A DNA stretch of 64,000 nucleotides from Saccharina japonica (Eukaryota > Sar > Phaeophyceae > Laminariales > Laminariaceae). The notes under the pieces are model-generated. The model was given only the letters and a program-made list of their open reading frames with translations, made no database searches and was not told where the DNA came from. The translations under genes were made by a program, and so were the position numbers. The stretch spans positions 1 through 64,000 of the forward strand of contig MEHQ01002940.1 in assembly GCA_008828725.1 (NCBI GenBank). The letters run 5' to 3'. Of this stretch, positions 40,276-54,000 are shown in pieces; position 1 is the stretch's first letter, and the number at the start of each line of letters is the position of its first letter.

Positions 40276-41090
40276 TGCCACAAGCAACACACGACCTGTG
40301 AACGACAATGTCACGATAAAACCCTCGACGGACAGTAATTAGTTAGACCTGAAAAATATACAAAAACACGTCGACCACCACAATGCCCGGGACGTGCACA
40401 CAACAAAGAACAAACAACAAACACCAATCACAACAAAAACCATAACCCTCAATAGCCTATAGCCCTCCCGGGCTTTTCTTTTCCCTCAATAGACTACAGC
40501 AGCCCTCCGCGGCTGGCTTTCTCACTACTACAGTAGGCGATCGCCCTCCCCGACCATCTTCGTACCTCCACTACTTCTACTACTACTACTGCTGGACAAC
40601 ACACTAGTGTAATGTATGTGACAATGAGCCCGGTGGACCAAGCAAGTAGGCTACTACTGCTAAACAATACACTGGCTTAATGTATACGCCAGGGAGCCCG
40701 GTGGACCAAGCAAGGCTCCGTTTTTCCCGCAAAATCAATCCTCAAAATTAATCCCTCAGAAGTGCGTAAAATTCCGCAAACTTGAAAAAACAAAAACTCA
40801 AAAATGAATCCTCCAAACCTGAGCCGGATCAAATGGCGATAAGGCGTTGGTTTTTTTTCCGAATAAAGGATAAAGACCATCCATATACCACCAACGGAGA
40901 CAGCTTAGCTATATTTTTTACGTCGTCGTACGGCTATAGCTATAGGTGTGTCATAATTTGCAAAATGGGCCTGTTGGCTCCACATTTTTGCTGTGGCCTC
41001 CCACGATAGGCGCCGACAACACGCTTCCGACTAACCTCGTACTGGTATAATAAAGCACCCCAATAAATCAACCGGCATGCAAAGTGCCGT
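38820..41090. other. Intergenic DNA with short repeats
   Basis: Holds a CTCTCTCTTTC run (39868-39930), a (GA)n run (40241-40272) and a pair of imperfect tandem units around GGAGCCCGGTGGACCAAGCA (about 40625-40710). A 91-codon plus-strand frame at 39390-39665 has no domain or splice support. Confidence 0.35.
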
Positions 41091-41096
41091 ATACAG

Positions 41097-41464
41097 CAGT
41101 AGCGGTCCTTGTATGGTGCCGGTGTGCACCAGCCAACGAAACCGGCACCATAGCGGCAACCGGCACTATAGCGGAAACCGGCACTATAGCGGCGACCCGC
41201 ACTATAGCGGCAACCGGCACTACAGCGGCAAACGGCACTACAGCGGCAACCGGCACTATAGCGGCAACCGGCACTATAGCGGCAAACGGCACTATAGCGA
41301 CAACCGGCACTATAGCGGCAAACGGCACTATAGCGCCAACCGGCACTATAGCGCCAACCCGCACTAGTACTCCGCACACTGCCACACAGGTTAATCCCAT
41401 CTGTACCAAGCGACTTCACCGGCACTATCGCGGGCAGCCGGCACTAAAGAGGGGCCCCCTACTG
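41097..41464 (+). mobile_element. CAGTAG-ended MITE with an expanded internal minisatellite
   Basis: Ends CAGTAGCGGTCCTTGTATGG...GGCACTAAAGAGGGGCCCCC-TACTG are inverted. A shorter sister at 49422-49600 has the same ends but almost no internal array. The interior is about 12 copies of the 18-bp unit CGGCACTATAGCGGCAAC (about 41141-41368). Confidence 0.7.
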
Positions 41465-41482
41465 TACCCTGGCAGTACTTAA

Positions 41483-41562
41483 CCCATTCAGAACTGAAAA
41501 ACGTATCCCACACTATTTCCAAGTAGTTTTTCCCCAAAAACGTGGGACCAATTCTTAAGGGG
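41483..41562. mobile_element. TTAA-flanked mini-MITE copy
   Basis: TTAA at 41479-41482 and 41563-41566 border CCCATTCAGAACTG...ATTCTTAAGGGG. It is intergenic between the two genes. Confidence 0.7.
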
Positions 41563-41569
41563 TTAAGAC

Positions 41570-43260
41570 CCCCCCCCCTGCATTCATTTATGAGCCGATT
41601 CGTTTTTGTTCAACGCAAGGGGGGGGCACAATAAGCGAGAAACGCGCCTTCTCTTTGGAAAAGAACTTGTCGAGACCTTTCCGTATCATCCGCATCGCTC
41701 GGCGTATGCACTCAAACTCGTTGTCGAGAAAATTACCTCGGAAACTCGGTCGACGAGGGGGCGGTTCAATCTCGCGTGTTATACCGCCGTCCGCCTGCGC
41801 CCGACAGATAACTCACTTCCAATTGCGGTGCATCAGGGGCATCCCCCTCCCTTCGCACACCACAGTCTATCCGCGAATGACCATCCTACGGGTGTGATCC
41901 TCGTCTCCTTTTTTGTTTTTGTTTTTTTTGTGCAAAGCTTCAGCTTCAGACTCTCTCTCGACTCCACAACAAAAGCACGAGCACACAGTAAAAAGTACGC
42001 GCTCGTTCGAATCCACAATAAAACCACGAGTCCACAATAAAAGCACGCGCGCTCTCTGTCTCTTCCAGGCGAAAACCTCGCCTCACGAACAAACCGCAAT
42101 TGTGACCCTGCCCCCACGACCACCAGGGATGGACACAACAAAAGAGAGCACAGCGTATTTCGCGCGCGATCGTTCCTTGGAGATAGATGCACCTGCTATA
42201 CCCCAAAATTGTTCCCACCACTCCACAAAATGTTCCCTTCCGCACACTCATATGCTCCGAATGGTCGCCAATACTCGCTACGAAAAACAATAATGCCTCC
42301 TGTGTTCCGCACACCAAAATGTTCCGCACACTCACACATTCGGAACGGTCGCCACACTCGCTACGAAAAGAAAAAAAAACCATGCCTCCTTTGTTTTTCC
42401 TCCTACGACCAAAATCTATATCTGTGTGTGGCCCCTCGCGTGTGAAGCGGGTGGGCTAATGGTGGATGATTTGAGGGAGCCACTCCCGCCCTTCCCACAA
42501 AAAACCGCCACATGTAAAACCAGCGTTGCCTGCCAGCGCGTCAATCTCTATTTGGCACCGCTCGCTTCCCGCCGGCCTGTCGTGCGTCCTCGAAAAAACG
42601 ACCAAAACTCACAGGCGCGACGAAGCTTGCCAAAGCGCGCCGAAGCGTTGCTGAAGCATTGCCGAAGCATTGCCGAAGCGTTGCCGAAGCGTGCCGATAT
42701 AAGCAAACGAAAGCAATCTGACCAAAAAGCTCAGTGCCAAGCCGACAAAAGAGGCAAGGAAACGCCGCATCTCTCTCTACCAAAACCTCTGCCGCGCACG
42801 TAAGCTGCGAGGCAGAAAGTGTGACCACGTACTACGTAGACTAAAAACCAATTCCGCGCTAATATTAACAGTATGAGCAGCCTTATAACACCAAGATCGA
42901 ATCGATATTTTTAACCTTCTTGATCGCTGCGTCTCCTACGCTATAACTACTGAACCCCATGTGGAACTCCTACTCGTAGATATCAACATGCCCGTGAATG
43001 TAAGGACCATTTGATTAATCATAGTAACATCAAAACGATTAATTATGTTCACGGACATAAATTGATTTTTTCAACGCCCTAGCTTGCTTTCCTTGTATCC
43101 GCAATCAAGCCGGTCGACAAGTCATGCCTCCTCCTCCTCCTCCAGTAAAAGAGAAAATATGACGCCGTTCCGGTTCGAAAACGAACGGCGACCTTCGGTG
43201 CACACAATAAAGTTTGCTCGGGTCTGCCTTTTGTCCTATAAACCCTTACCACGCATCGGT
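41570..43260. other. Intergenic DNA, no gene seen
   Basis: Loose repeats occur: CACAATAAAAGCACGAG-type units (41965-42045), a segment around CACTCGCTACGAAAA repeated near 42280 and 42365, and a GCCGAAGCGTTGCCGAAGC cluster (42630-42700). Frames through these are repeat translations. Confidence 0.4.
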
Positions 43261-43261
43261 C

Positions 43262-43640
43262 GGACAGACATATCACAATCTGTAGACAGATCACGATCTG
43301 TAGACAGATCACGATCCGTAAACATATCACGATTTGTAGACAGATCACGGCCTGTAGACTCATTACGATATGTAGATACATCACGATTTGTAGACAAATC
43401 ACGATCTACGTAGACCTATCACGATCTGTAGATAGGTCACCATCTACGTAGGCCTATCACGATCTGTAGACAACTCACGATCTACGTAGACATATCACGA
43501 TCTGTAGACAAATCACGATCTACGTAGACATCACGATCTACGTAGACCTATCACGATCTGTAGACATATCACGATCTGTGGACAGATCACAATCTGTAGA
43601 CAAATCACGATCTGTAGACAAATCACGATATGTATATCAC
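43262..43640 (+). repeat. Minisatellite of about 19 bp (GTAGACAGATCACGATCT)
   Basis: About 20 imperfect units with ACGTAGACCTATCACGATCT variants. It runs directly into a RepB copy (43655-43875) that shares the GATCTGTAGA theme, so the array may have grown from RepB. Confidence 0.85.
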
Positions 43641-43654
43641 GACATCGATATTCT

Positions 43655-43875
43655 AGATCCTACCTCTGCCGTTATGAGGTATTGTGCGGGATCTGTGTAT
43701 AGTTAGCACACACACCCAACCCAGGAAACATGTTGCTACACAAAAGATTATGCAATGCAGATCATCATACGGCTTCTGCCCGGCAACATCAGCTAGATCA
43801 TACAGATCATGCATACCCAGTCGGGAAATCTATCTTCCCTGAAAGCAGACCTAGATCATTCAAGTGGCGATCGGT
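43655..43875 (+). repeat. RepB dispersed repeat, copy 2
   Basis: TATTGTGCGGGATCTGTG, CCCAGGAAACATGTTG, CAGCTAGATCATACAGATCA and GACCTAGATCATTCAAGTGG. Confidence 0.6.
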
Positions 43876-44028
43876 GATTCGGCCGATGAGTGAAACCTTC
43901 CTATTCGCTTGTCGTGGTGGTGGTCACCAAGTTTACCAACAACCTCCTCTTTTTTTGTTTCATGGGGCTGTGTGGAAAAAACCTCACGCACCCCCCACAG
44001 ACGACCGCGCAAAAACAAGCAAACAAAA

Positions 44029-44060
44029 AAACAAACAAACAAACAAACAAACAAACAAAA
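44029..44060 (+). repeat. (AAAC)n microsatellite
   Basis: Eight or so AAAC units. Confidence 0.85.
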
Positions 44061-44469
44061 CTACGTCAGAACAATAGGCGCGAAATCTATACCTGGTAAT
44101 AATAGACGGAAAACAACGAACACATACAAACATGACAGCAAAAAAAAAAGACAAAAATGGGGGGGGGGGGGGGGGAGGGGGGGGGGTGTATACGCTCTTG
44201 CAGCCAGCAAAGTTAGCGATACTCTCGACTCCCACCAAAGGTTTCCAGTTGCAGACATTTCCATCGGGTCAGCGATGACTGCCGGATAAATGTCGTGGGT
44301 CCCCCCCACTACATGTTAGCGGAGCAACGGTGCCGGGCCGGTCGCTGGCCTTGGATGTCTCGACAGGTAGACGTACGCTCTAAATGGCCAACAAATCGCC
44401 CCCAAGGTTGGGTCGAAAAGGTGCGGCGTCTGCCGCCGGCCCGTGCTGTGCCATTTCACACAACACACA

Positions 44470-44712
44470 CGGTTCCAGTTCAGAAAAGTTCCAAAAACGG
44501 TTCCCGTTTAGAACGGTTCCCGTTTGGAACGGTTCCCGTTTAGAACGGTTCCCGTTTAGAACGGTTCCCGTTTAAAACAGTTCCCGTTTAGAACGGTTCC
44601 CGTCCAGGACGGTTTCCATTTCACAACGGTTTCCGTTCACAACGGTTCCAAAAAAGGTTCCAGTACAGGACGGTTCCCGTTCAGAACGGATCCAAGAACG
44701 GATCCAAGAACG
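44470..44712 (+). repeat. Minisatellite of about 16 bp (ACGGTTCCCGTTTAGA)
   Basis: About 14 units, regular between 44500 and 44600 and degenerate to both sides. Confidence 0.85.
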
Positions 44713-44811
44713 GTCCTAAATCAGAAACGTCCGTCGGGAACTTCAAGCCCATACGGCATGGCCAATGCTCGGAAAAAAAACACACACACACACAAACACA
44801 AAAAACACAGT

Positions 44812-45060
44812 GAGTGTCCAACTTTGCCGAATGTTGAAGACAGTTGGTCGGAAAAAAACAAACACTGTGCCCAACGTACCAATGTTGAAGACCGTTGGTT
44901 CGAAAAGGAAAAACAAACAACGTGCCAAACGTAACCAAATGTATGGAGACCGTTGGATCGAACAAAACAAACACACCAGTGAGTGTCCGACGTGCCTATT
45001 GTAAGTAAATGTTGAAGACCGATGGTATCCAACGTACAGCATGTTGGAGACCGTTGATCC
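44812..45060 (+). repeat. Four degenerate tandem units of about 62 bp
   Basis: Each unit has AATGTTGAAGACCGTTGG (or a close variant) followed by an A-rich ACAAACA run and CAACGT. Confidence 0.7.
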
Positions 45061-45448
45061 CTACAGCAACATCGCGCGAGCTCGAAACGGCCAACGCAAC
45101 CTCGTCCACCGCCAATCCCCCCAAAAGAAGATTGCCAGTACGTAATGGCCATCATTGTACCTCAAGCGCTCCGCACCAGAGCTCCGTCAACCGCGAAAAA
45201 AAAACGCGATTGTTGGAAAACCCCTTGGCTATTTTCCTAAACACTGAAAACAAAAAGCATCCCACACTCAATTGTTCCACGTCGCTTGCCCTAAAGCCAG
45301 AATGCAGTGCTAAAAATCGTGTTAAGGGCTGCACCTCTCCCTTTTGGAGACAACAACAACAACAACAAAATCGATTTGGATTGTTTCAAGAGTGAATGTC
45401 CTTTTTTTGCGTAAGTGTAAAATAAAACCTAGGACAAGGGGGGGGCTA

Positions 45449-45622
45449 TTAAAAACGAGTCCCGTTTACGGCGTCCACCGGAAACATGTAGCCGAGGTTG
45501 ACCATCTCGCAAGCCATCTCGTCGTGGCCCGACCGGCAGAGTTTCCGGACGCGCTTTTGGTCGTGCTCCGGCACGTCCCCTGTCAAACGCACCCTCGTTA
45601 TTGGGAACTCCATCGTCCGCAC
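45449..45622 (-). CDS. Gene 2 terminal exon
   Basis: The acceptor TACCGACAG precedes VRTMEFPITRVRLTGDVPEH. The exon ends MFPVDAVNGTRF and TAA at 45451-45449. No AATAAA is evident in the next 300 bp on the minus strand. Confidence 0.8.
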   Translation of the reverse strand: MRTMEFPITRVRLTGDVPEHDQKRVRKLCRSGHDEMACEMVNLGYMFPVDAVNGTRF

Positions 45623-47971
45623 CTGTCGGTAATATAAAAAAATGGACATTTTTGAGGTACAAGAGAGTACGGGTTACTACCGTATGTACGTACCGAAGAA
45701 GTGGGCCAATCAGATCCATGCAGGATGCAGCCGTGCCAGTATCATAGTAGCTACGAGCTATACCCTGTGATAGTAGCACGCCGCAGGCAGAGCCACGCGC
45801 TACAGGTCCAAGGTGTAATAGTATGGGCTTTGTCTACGCTCACGTGAGTTAACCCAGGACATGTTTCATAGACAGACCCACAAGAGGATGATACTTCATG
45901 TCCCACCCAATATTATAACAAAGGTGTGATAAAAAGTCTGTCGGTTATTTAAAAACACAAAAACACACACGTATACACACAACAGCCCCCGCTCCGATCA
46001 GCGATGTACATATATACGGTCACGATTCTGGCGTATACAGCAGCAGTAGTGTAAACGCCGTTTAGACTGAGAAGTGGTACAAAAAAACCCATTGGTGAGA
46101 AAAGAGCGACGTCGTCAAAATGATACTGCATGGAGGAAAAAGGCCCCCACAAAATCGAGGTACGAGTAGTACTTTTTGGCCGAAAATATGCATGAATCGT
46201 CGGGCTCATTAACCAAACTCGTCGGAGATTCGTTCTTGTGTCGCAACAATGTTCACTGTATACTTGGGCCATGGTATTGTTCATCGGGTAAATATTTTTT
46301 TTTCCTTTTTTTTTCTCTTTCATGCACCTGGATTGCTACCAGGGTAGGTCTTGCCTGTCGTATATGTCATTTCATTGTCTGCTCTGCTTACTGCACTGAG
46401 CGTAGTATCTCTGTGTCGTAGTTTTGTGACCACATAACTGGTACCTTTTTTAGGATGAAGAATCGGCACGGACACTGGGTGTGCTGGATGTCGACGGGTA
46501 GAAAGGAAGGTTTAATGTGAAGAACACACACACATAGCACATTTATTCCCCCTCTACAATCAGTGTTTGACTTGCTATTAGTATAGAGCCTCCTCAAGCG
46601 AGGGGCCTCATGAACAAAAACAATGGTTGGTGCACCTCTAACGTACCATGCGTCCACCGAACAGACCACCTACATATAGATCAGATAGATCATCTACAGA
46701 TCATCTACAGATCATCTACAGATAGATCATCTACAGTAGCTCCTAACCTGCCGCTGTGAGATGCTGTGCAGGACCTGTATAGTACAGATATAATCCAAGA
46801 AACACGTCCAACTGCTATAGATCGTGCAGATTGTACGGCTCCCACCCTGAAACATGGGCTATATACATACTCATAGATCATACATACCTGGTACAGATCA
46901 GGGATCTATCTGACCTGCAATATCTAGACCATCAGGATCTATCTGTAGGTTATCAGTCGGCTGTGGGAAAGGGTCGCACTGACTGAAGTAACAGCAGCAG
47001 CACAACCACAAAACACGAAAACTAAAAACACAAACAAATTGAATCGCAGCACCAGCCCACCAACAGCACAGCACAGGCAAACCAAAAAGAAACGCAAGAA
47101 GGTACTCGAAATTTTGTATGCTATATATGTAACGGCGAAAACACAGACCAGGTACCTGGTCCCATACAGCCAATCAACATGGTTGCCCGGATGGCGGAAA
47201 CAATATACTACTCTGGACGGAAATGTAAGTACCGCTTGGTCTCCAAATTAATGTATAAATGGTTCTTATATTTTCGTCCAGATTGGTATCATATGCACCA
47301 GGTGTACGAGTACGTTTTTTTCCTCCACCCATCCCATGTATGGTCTTCGCCATTTGTTTTCTGTCGCCCTCCTACCAGTAACAGCCGTAGGCGTAACCCA
47401 GATTCCGGGGTCATATAGCAGGCTCTTCTCCCCCCCTCCCCACTACGTACGGCTTGTGCCTTGCCTTTTTTTATCGCAAGAAGAGTTAATTCTCGGCCCT
47501 TTGTGCTCTCGTCGACTGGCATTGAATTGAATAATAATCATTGGGTTAGAAAAGGAAAGAAAAAAAACACACACACACAATATTATATCTTGGGAGGCTG
47601 TATGGTGTGGAGAAAATATAGGCAAGGGTTGAGCAATTGTATGAGGTACAGCATAGGCAAGGGACGGCAAGGGAGGCTACTCGTACGTAGCTCACCGCTA
47701 TGTTGTTCGCCTTGAGGTGAAAACCCAGGACCATCTCCGAGTCGATCTCGGGGCCCATTTTAGCGGCGTCCGCGTCGATGAAGGTAGAGATGCGGTTCAT
47801 CATCACCTATCACAAAAAAAGCGCACCAAGAAAGCAACAACGAGCGCACACAAGGGGTCAAGATTTTCGAACGGCAGAAGAACCAAGGGAGTGTCATACG
47901 TGCCACAGTCAGCGTGCTCCCCTGCAACATGTGCGCCCATCTGACGCAGGGATCGTCGATGACAATCGGGG

Positions 47972-48026
<55 letters not shown>

Positions 48027-51000
48027 TCTGCGTGTTCATCTACCCCCTCTTTCTCTGCTTCTCCCCCCCCCCCCCCCCCCCCCGCGCTACGACCATTCGA
48101 ACACTTTGTGTGTGTGGCGTACACAAGTATTGCCATCGTCAACACGTATTATTATTATTATTTGCCATTCCATTTTCCATGCGAAAACGCGCAGCGCTTG
48201 TTCCAATCATACCATCCGCATACAAGAGAGAAACTAGACTCCGAAGACTCCAAGCATTGAATAACGTACATACCAAGACCAAAAGCTCAACGGTGGTAGC
48301 TAGCTACGCGTAGCACCTGCCGCAGATACGGACGGTCCTCTCCGCGCGAAAAGGGATACGTGGTCGATTCGATTCTGAATACTACAGTCTGCCCCCAGCA
48401 TCGTGCCTGCTGGGCTGTTTCTTACCCCCTTTCGTCTATCTAGGCTCGTCTAGGACACGCTTAATATCGTCGTGCCAACTGGGCTGTCTCTTATTTCTGT
48501 TCGCCTATCTAGGCTAACACCCGCCTCTCCTGATTCTATTGATTGTAGGCTCCGCGTGGCCTATCCGCACCTACGTCCTTGTGTCTTCCCGTACCGCGCT
48601 ACGATATCAGACAAGCTTTGTGATTGACCACCACGAAAGTGAGTACTCCGCCGCATCGAACATTGGGTGCCCAACTCGAAAGACCAATGCTTTCGCGGTT
48701 TTAAGGCTGAAGTAATGAAAAAAGCAACATGCGTACTTCGCGCATCTCAAAACATCCAATTTAGGTGCGCCATTAAGGAAAAGATGGGGCGTCATATGTC
48801 GACGATCGGAGACACGCCACCCCCTGCAACAACAGGACGGCCAGCCCCAGTCCCCTGCTACAGGACAATCTGGGCCCTACAGAACAAGCCAAGCTAGTCC
48901 CGCAGGACGCGCAGAGACGCGCTGCTACAAGATGGGGGCGGAGGTGCGGTCGTAGCGGCGGCGGCGGCATTGGCGATCGCAGCCATGGTCGTCATTGAAA
49001 CGTTCGATCTCGGCTAAACAGAGGGAGACGCAAGAAAAGAGCAGACAAGATAAGAGCAGAATCCACCACAAGCACACAAAGAAGCATGCTACATGCGGGG
49101 GAGGGGTGGGCGCGCCAAAGTTTCAAGAGGCTCCGTCGCTTTAGGAGCATCATACGTATCCCATCCAAAACCTGTCTTTGAGAAAGAACTATACTTAAGG
49201 TAAGGCCTATTGCTACGAGTAGGTGTACGAGAAAACTCAAATACATTTAAGGCCCATTGCTACGAGTAGGTGTACGAGAATAATCAAAAATACATTTACC
49301 AGGTAGTAATTCCAGCGATAAAAATACATGCCTTTTTAGGCAGTTCCTCAAATGAGGAGCATACTAATAGCCAGTAATATTCTGTCAAAAGTACTTCGGC
49401 CCAAAACAACCTATTGTTACACAGTAGTGGTCCCTCTATAATGCCGGTACGCGCCACGTAGCCAACAATACCGGCACTATAATAGCGGCAACCGGCACTA
49501 CTCCGCACACAAGCCACACTGGTTGATCCCCCCATCTGCGCCAAGCGATTTATCACCGGCACTAAAGCGGGCAGCCGGCACTAAAGAGGGACCACTACTG
49601 ACTATACCCCCCTATCATCGGCACCACTCTTCTTGCTCACCCTCATCGCAGTCACGGAGCCGTAGGCGAACCGGTCGTTTTTTCTTTTGCCCGAGTGGAG
49701 TTTCGTCCCGAAGCTCGGCACGTACACCGTTCGCTCCGGCAGCGGAAATTTTCGACTGCCGCGATCATAAAGTAAGTGTACGCGGGGCACGTTAAAAATA
49801 AATGAATATATATATGCATACCCGTTTGGCACATTCACCAAAGCTTTCGATACAACGACAATTTTTTGTAATTCATCCGTACTAATATTCCAGTAATTCA
49901 AGCAAGTATGTATACTACGACGTAGTGTATATTATTATATAGTGTTCACCTTCGAGGCACAATATATGTATAGGTACCAAATGGACATTTTCCCGGAATA
50001 GTTTCCCTTTTCATCTCCGGCCGCGGGTCTTTTCTCGCGCTATCGACTGCGGGGCACGCAGGGGCCCCGCCTGTACACCACGGCGCAAGTGCGGGTCCCG
50101 GTCGAAGCCCGTGGGGCGTGCGCTGGGCCTTCGAAGTCGCGAATTCTGGCAAATAACTCAGGGTAGACGTTCTGACTTGACACCGCCTTGCAACGACTAT
50201 GAAAAACCTTTCGTACGACTTTTGTTTATCCGGTGTGGATTTGGATGGTTCATTTTTGACACGCCGCATGAACGGAACGCACACAGCACGCACCACGCAC
50301 GAGACAACAAGGACCACACCCACATGGAACGAGGCACACATCTAGCGCCATGCATCAGCAGTTAATACCATGTTGCATGCGTCTGCTCTCTATGGGTTGT
50401 GTACAGCAGTAGTAGCACTTGTACGAGACGCATAAAAAACTACACGCGCATTATTTATGTGAATTTGTAATTTGGTTCCAATATTTTGGAATCTAGGTAG
50501 AGTACACATACATGCACAGATCTACGAGTACGTATATATGTACAGCAGTACGCATATCATATCTAGCCCTCTTATCTACGAGCGATAGGCCGATCTACAT
50601 ACGTACGATTACAAGTACAGTATTTTGGTACTCAGTAGTAGTACTACTGCTGCTGTACTTTACGGGAACGGGTGTCTAGTCTAGACTACATGGGTGTCTA
50701 GTCTAGACTACACACTACAACGCAGCCGAGGCGCCCCTTATCGAACAGCACAGCAGTACAGCAGAAGAAGCTGCAGAACACGCAGCAGCCGCTGCTCAGA
50801 TTGTTGCGTTTGTGGCGGCTGTTGTTGTGTCCTGTATGCGTGCGTCGGGCCCGTAGTAAACAGCTACGAGTAGCAGGAGGAATTAAGCAGATCTGCAGTA
50901 GTTGTGACAGCTACTGTACGAACAACGAGTACTGCTTTGCTGTGTTCTGTCTTTCATTGTGTATGCGTGTGTGTTTGATGTATGCAATTACAGCAAACCT

Positions 51001-54000
51001 CCCCCTCTGATTTTAATATCACCCGCGCTTTACAGCAGCGATTAAAAACAACAAATCCGCTAATACCCGTCACGGGTATGGATAACACTTCATACTCGCC
51101 GAGAATTTGGGCCCAGGGCATCCGGGTATCCAACTGTTCGACGGGCACCCTTAGACGAGTACTCGGCTGCTAAACGCGTACCAGGGCAACCGCCCAAAAG
51201 GTATTACGTACAAGTGAATACTCTTGTCTAGGACCGGGGCGGGACTCGTCGGGCAACAGCTCTGTCATAACTATCTTCTGTATACTCAGCTGTACAGCGC
51301 AGAACAGCCGTGATAACTACTACACTACCACTGTGGGATCGACTTTAAATCCTACAAAAAATAGTTAGATCGACTTCAGAAACAAAACAAGTCGTTGAGC
51401 CTGGACACCAACCTGAAGTTTCTTAACACCGGGAGCCCACTGTACCTCAGATACGATATCATCTCGTGACAGCTGTTTCGTTAGGAATGGCCGTCGCTAC
51501 TACTTTTACAGCCTATGCCACAGGTTTGCTCCAAAAATTAAACTATGAAGCATGTGCGATCTATTTCCACCTTGCAACACCCCCGGGATTTCAAGTGACC
51601 AACATCCCGAAGGGGAACCTTGTATGTATATATATTATTAACGAAGTCGTTTGAACATTCGCTTCAGGAAGCTACCTACCGATACGTACATATATAGCTA
51701 TCGTTGGATCGGTAAGCATGGAAAAAATGGCGACCAAGAGCTCATATTGTTTTCAACGATGGAGTCAACAGACTGAATTGTTGTTTTTCGTCGTGCACCT
51801 TCACTTTTTCTACGGCAAGCTATATATCGCCATCGCAAAAGCACGATCAACACCGTCGACGCGCACGTGCGTGCATAGCTAATGCTAATGCTAATTATGT
51901 TAATATTTTGATAAGTGTTGGCCCCCATAAACTACTTGAGCTATTAATAGTGCGGATTACTTATTTTCGCAAAAATTCGGAGCACAATCTATCATTATAC
52001 TCGTATATTGTTTTAGGCAGGTTGTTCGTGCTATGGGGGGGGGTATAATTAAGTATTTAGCGAAAGAGGGAACATAATATATCGTATCGAACGTTTCCAC
52101 AAACCAATCCTTTACCTGGGCAGGTCGGTGTCGACGTGAAACCAGACGTCTGGTCTCGCCAGGACGACCGCGTCGTACTGGAAGCCCCTCTCTACAGAGT
52201 ACATGCTCATCATGCTCCACACCGTTGCCATCGACCAGTACGCCCGAAACACGTTCCTGGTTTTTCAAGAGGGGAGAAGAAAGAGCGGAGACCGGGACGG
52301 AGTCAAGGTCGGGTCGCGGGTAGGGCGGGGGGGTACTCATGTCGTGCACGGTCGTAGTCGTATGACCATAGGGGGGGTGAACTCGATATCCATGCATGAG
52401 CGTAGACGTATGGCCATAGACCCTCGCGTCCCTACAATGCCGGGACGGAGCATGTCGGATTTTTACTGACCAGTGTTGAGGGGGGGAGGGGGCGGGGGTG
52501 TACTCGGTATTCATGCATGGCCGTAGTCGTATGACCACAGACCCACGCATCCCTACAATGCCGGGACGGGGCATGTCGGGTTTTCACCGACCAGGCAGAC
52601 ATTTGCTAGCACCAAGCGCGAAGCGAAACGTGAGGTGTTCGGCGAGTCGCATGAAGGGTGAGCTGTATCCTACTAAGAATCGCTTGTGAGGCGGACTTGC
52701 GCATGGATGACAGCTTCAATGAGTTAATTTAATTTCCGGTGTGGCCACTTCCAGAGACAGCAATGGGAGTACTATGTAACTGCCTCGCGAGGGAACAAAA
52801 AACGAGCAGGAACACAAGAAAAAAACAGAAAACTCAAGTGTGTAGTTGCTTTGGTGAACAAAATAGCCACGTACGCGTACGACGGATTCCACATATTTGA
52901 AGGGGGAAAAAAAAACATCAACTCTGCGATGAGATGGATTGAGATCCTCGAAACTCATCTGCGCAAGCTGTGTGCGTGCGTGGAATACATATATACAGTT
53001 AACCACTACACCAAAAGCTAAACCCTGTCCCACACTTACTTCCAAAGTGGTTTCTCCGCAAAAAAAAACAGCGGCTGCAGTGCTAAAATAAGTTGATTTC
53101 ACATCGACGCATTCGTACAAAACAGTAGCGCTCGGGGGAGGGTGTGAAGCTGGCGAGAAAGGTCTCCCCGCTGCGCTATGTATGAAGCCAGCGTTGCGTC
53201 CGTGCTCCGTCGATGGAACGGGCTCACAACTCGCACAGATCATGAGCTACCTATCTACAGATAGGTCATTTAGTTCGTCACCCGCCGTTGTGAGAGGTTG
53301 TAGGATCTGCAAAGTACAGATCTCACCCCCCGTGCAAAATCGCCTAGTTCCCGCTTCCTTATGTATAAGCAATAGACCTTTCAAGGCAGATTAACCTATT
53401 TCCCAATCTTGTACGATCTGTATGATCTATAGCTCATGTTGCCGGGCGGGACCCGTGTAATCTGCATTGATCTATCCATCTACTGTAGTAGCACATGTTT
53501 TCCTGGTTTGCACCTGCACTACGTCATTTGCAGATGCTTACACAGCCTCTCACAACGGCAGGTCAGGAACTGTATGATCTGTGATAGATCATGATCTAGA
53601 TCATGACCTACAGTAGAGCATGACCTAGACCCTGATCTGCCCGAGGCGGGGAACACTCAACAGCCCACAGACTACGACCACATACCGTTCCCGCCAACAC
53701 TACGAGTACAGCAGCAGCAGCAGCAGGGCAGTAGAGTATCAGGCCGTGTCTTAACTCCATTCGATAGCTTGGAATGGCTGGAACGGAACGAGACTATTCG
53801 CGTTCGTTCGTTTTAAGTAGTTTGCCCCAAAATACGTGGGACCAGTTCTTAAGGGATTAAGAGCGGTATAAACCAGGCATACACATATCACGCATCATGT
53901 GAGTGCACACATCATCATAGGGAACGGGAAATCTCAGATTACAGAGCCGAGCGCTTTGGCCACACAAGCATACACGGTAACTCGTAAGGCTTGTTACTAC

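Noticed and set aside
41068..41482. Frames of 96-161 codons with regular repeated residues
   Set aside because: The 18-bp minisatellite has a period divisible by three, so several frames stay open automatically.
43262..43640. Possible CRISPR-like array
   Set aside because: The units are only about 19 bp, contiguous and variable, without unique spacers, and the genome is eukaryotic.
47803..48260. Long polyQ, polyA and polyL frames on both strands
   Set aside because: Translations of the (CTG)18 and poly-C tracts, with no start or splice support.
50030..50150. GC-rich open stretch in a gene 2 intron, bordered by TTTGCCAG
   Set aside because: None of its frames resembles the protein family, and the exons on both sides (52116 and 49755) join directly in phase 2 with a sensible sequence. 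It could only be an optional exon of length divisible by three.
52136..52574. 205-codon minus-strand and other frames over the gene 2 exon at 52116-52256
   Set aside because: The upstream part is RepA sequence, and the glycosyltransferase motif lies in a different frame bounded by splice sites.
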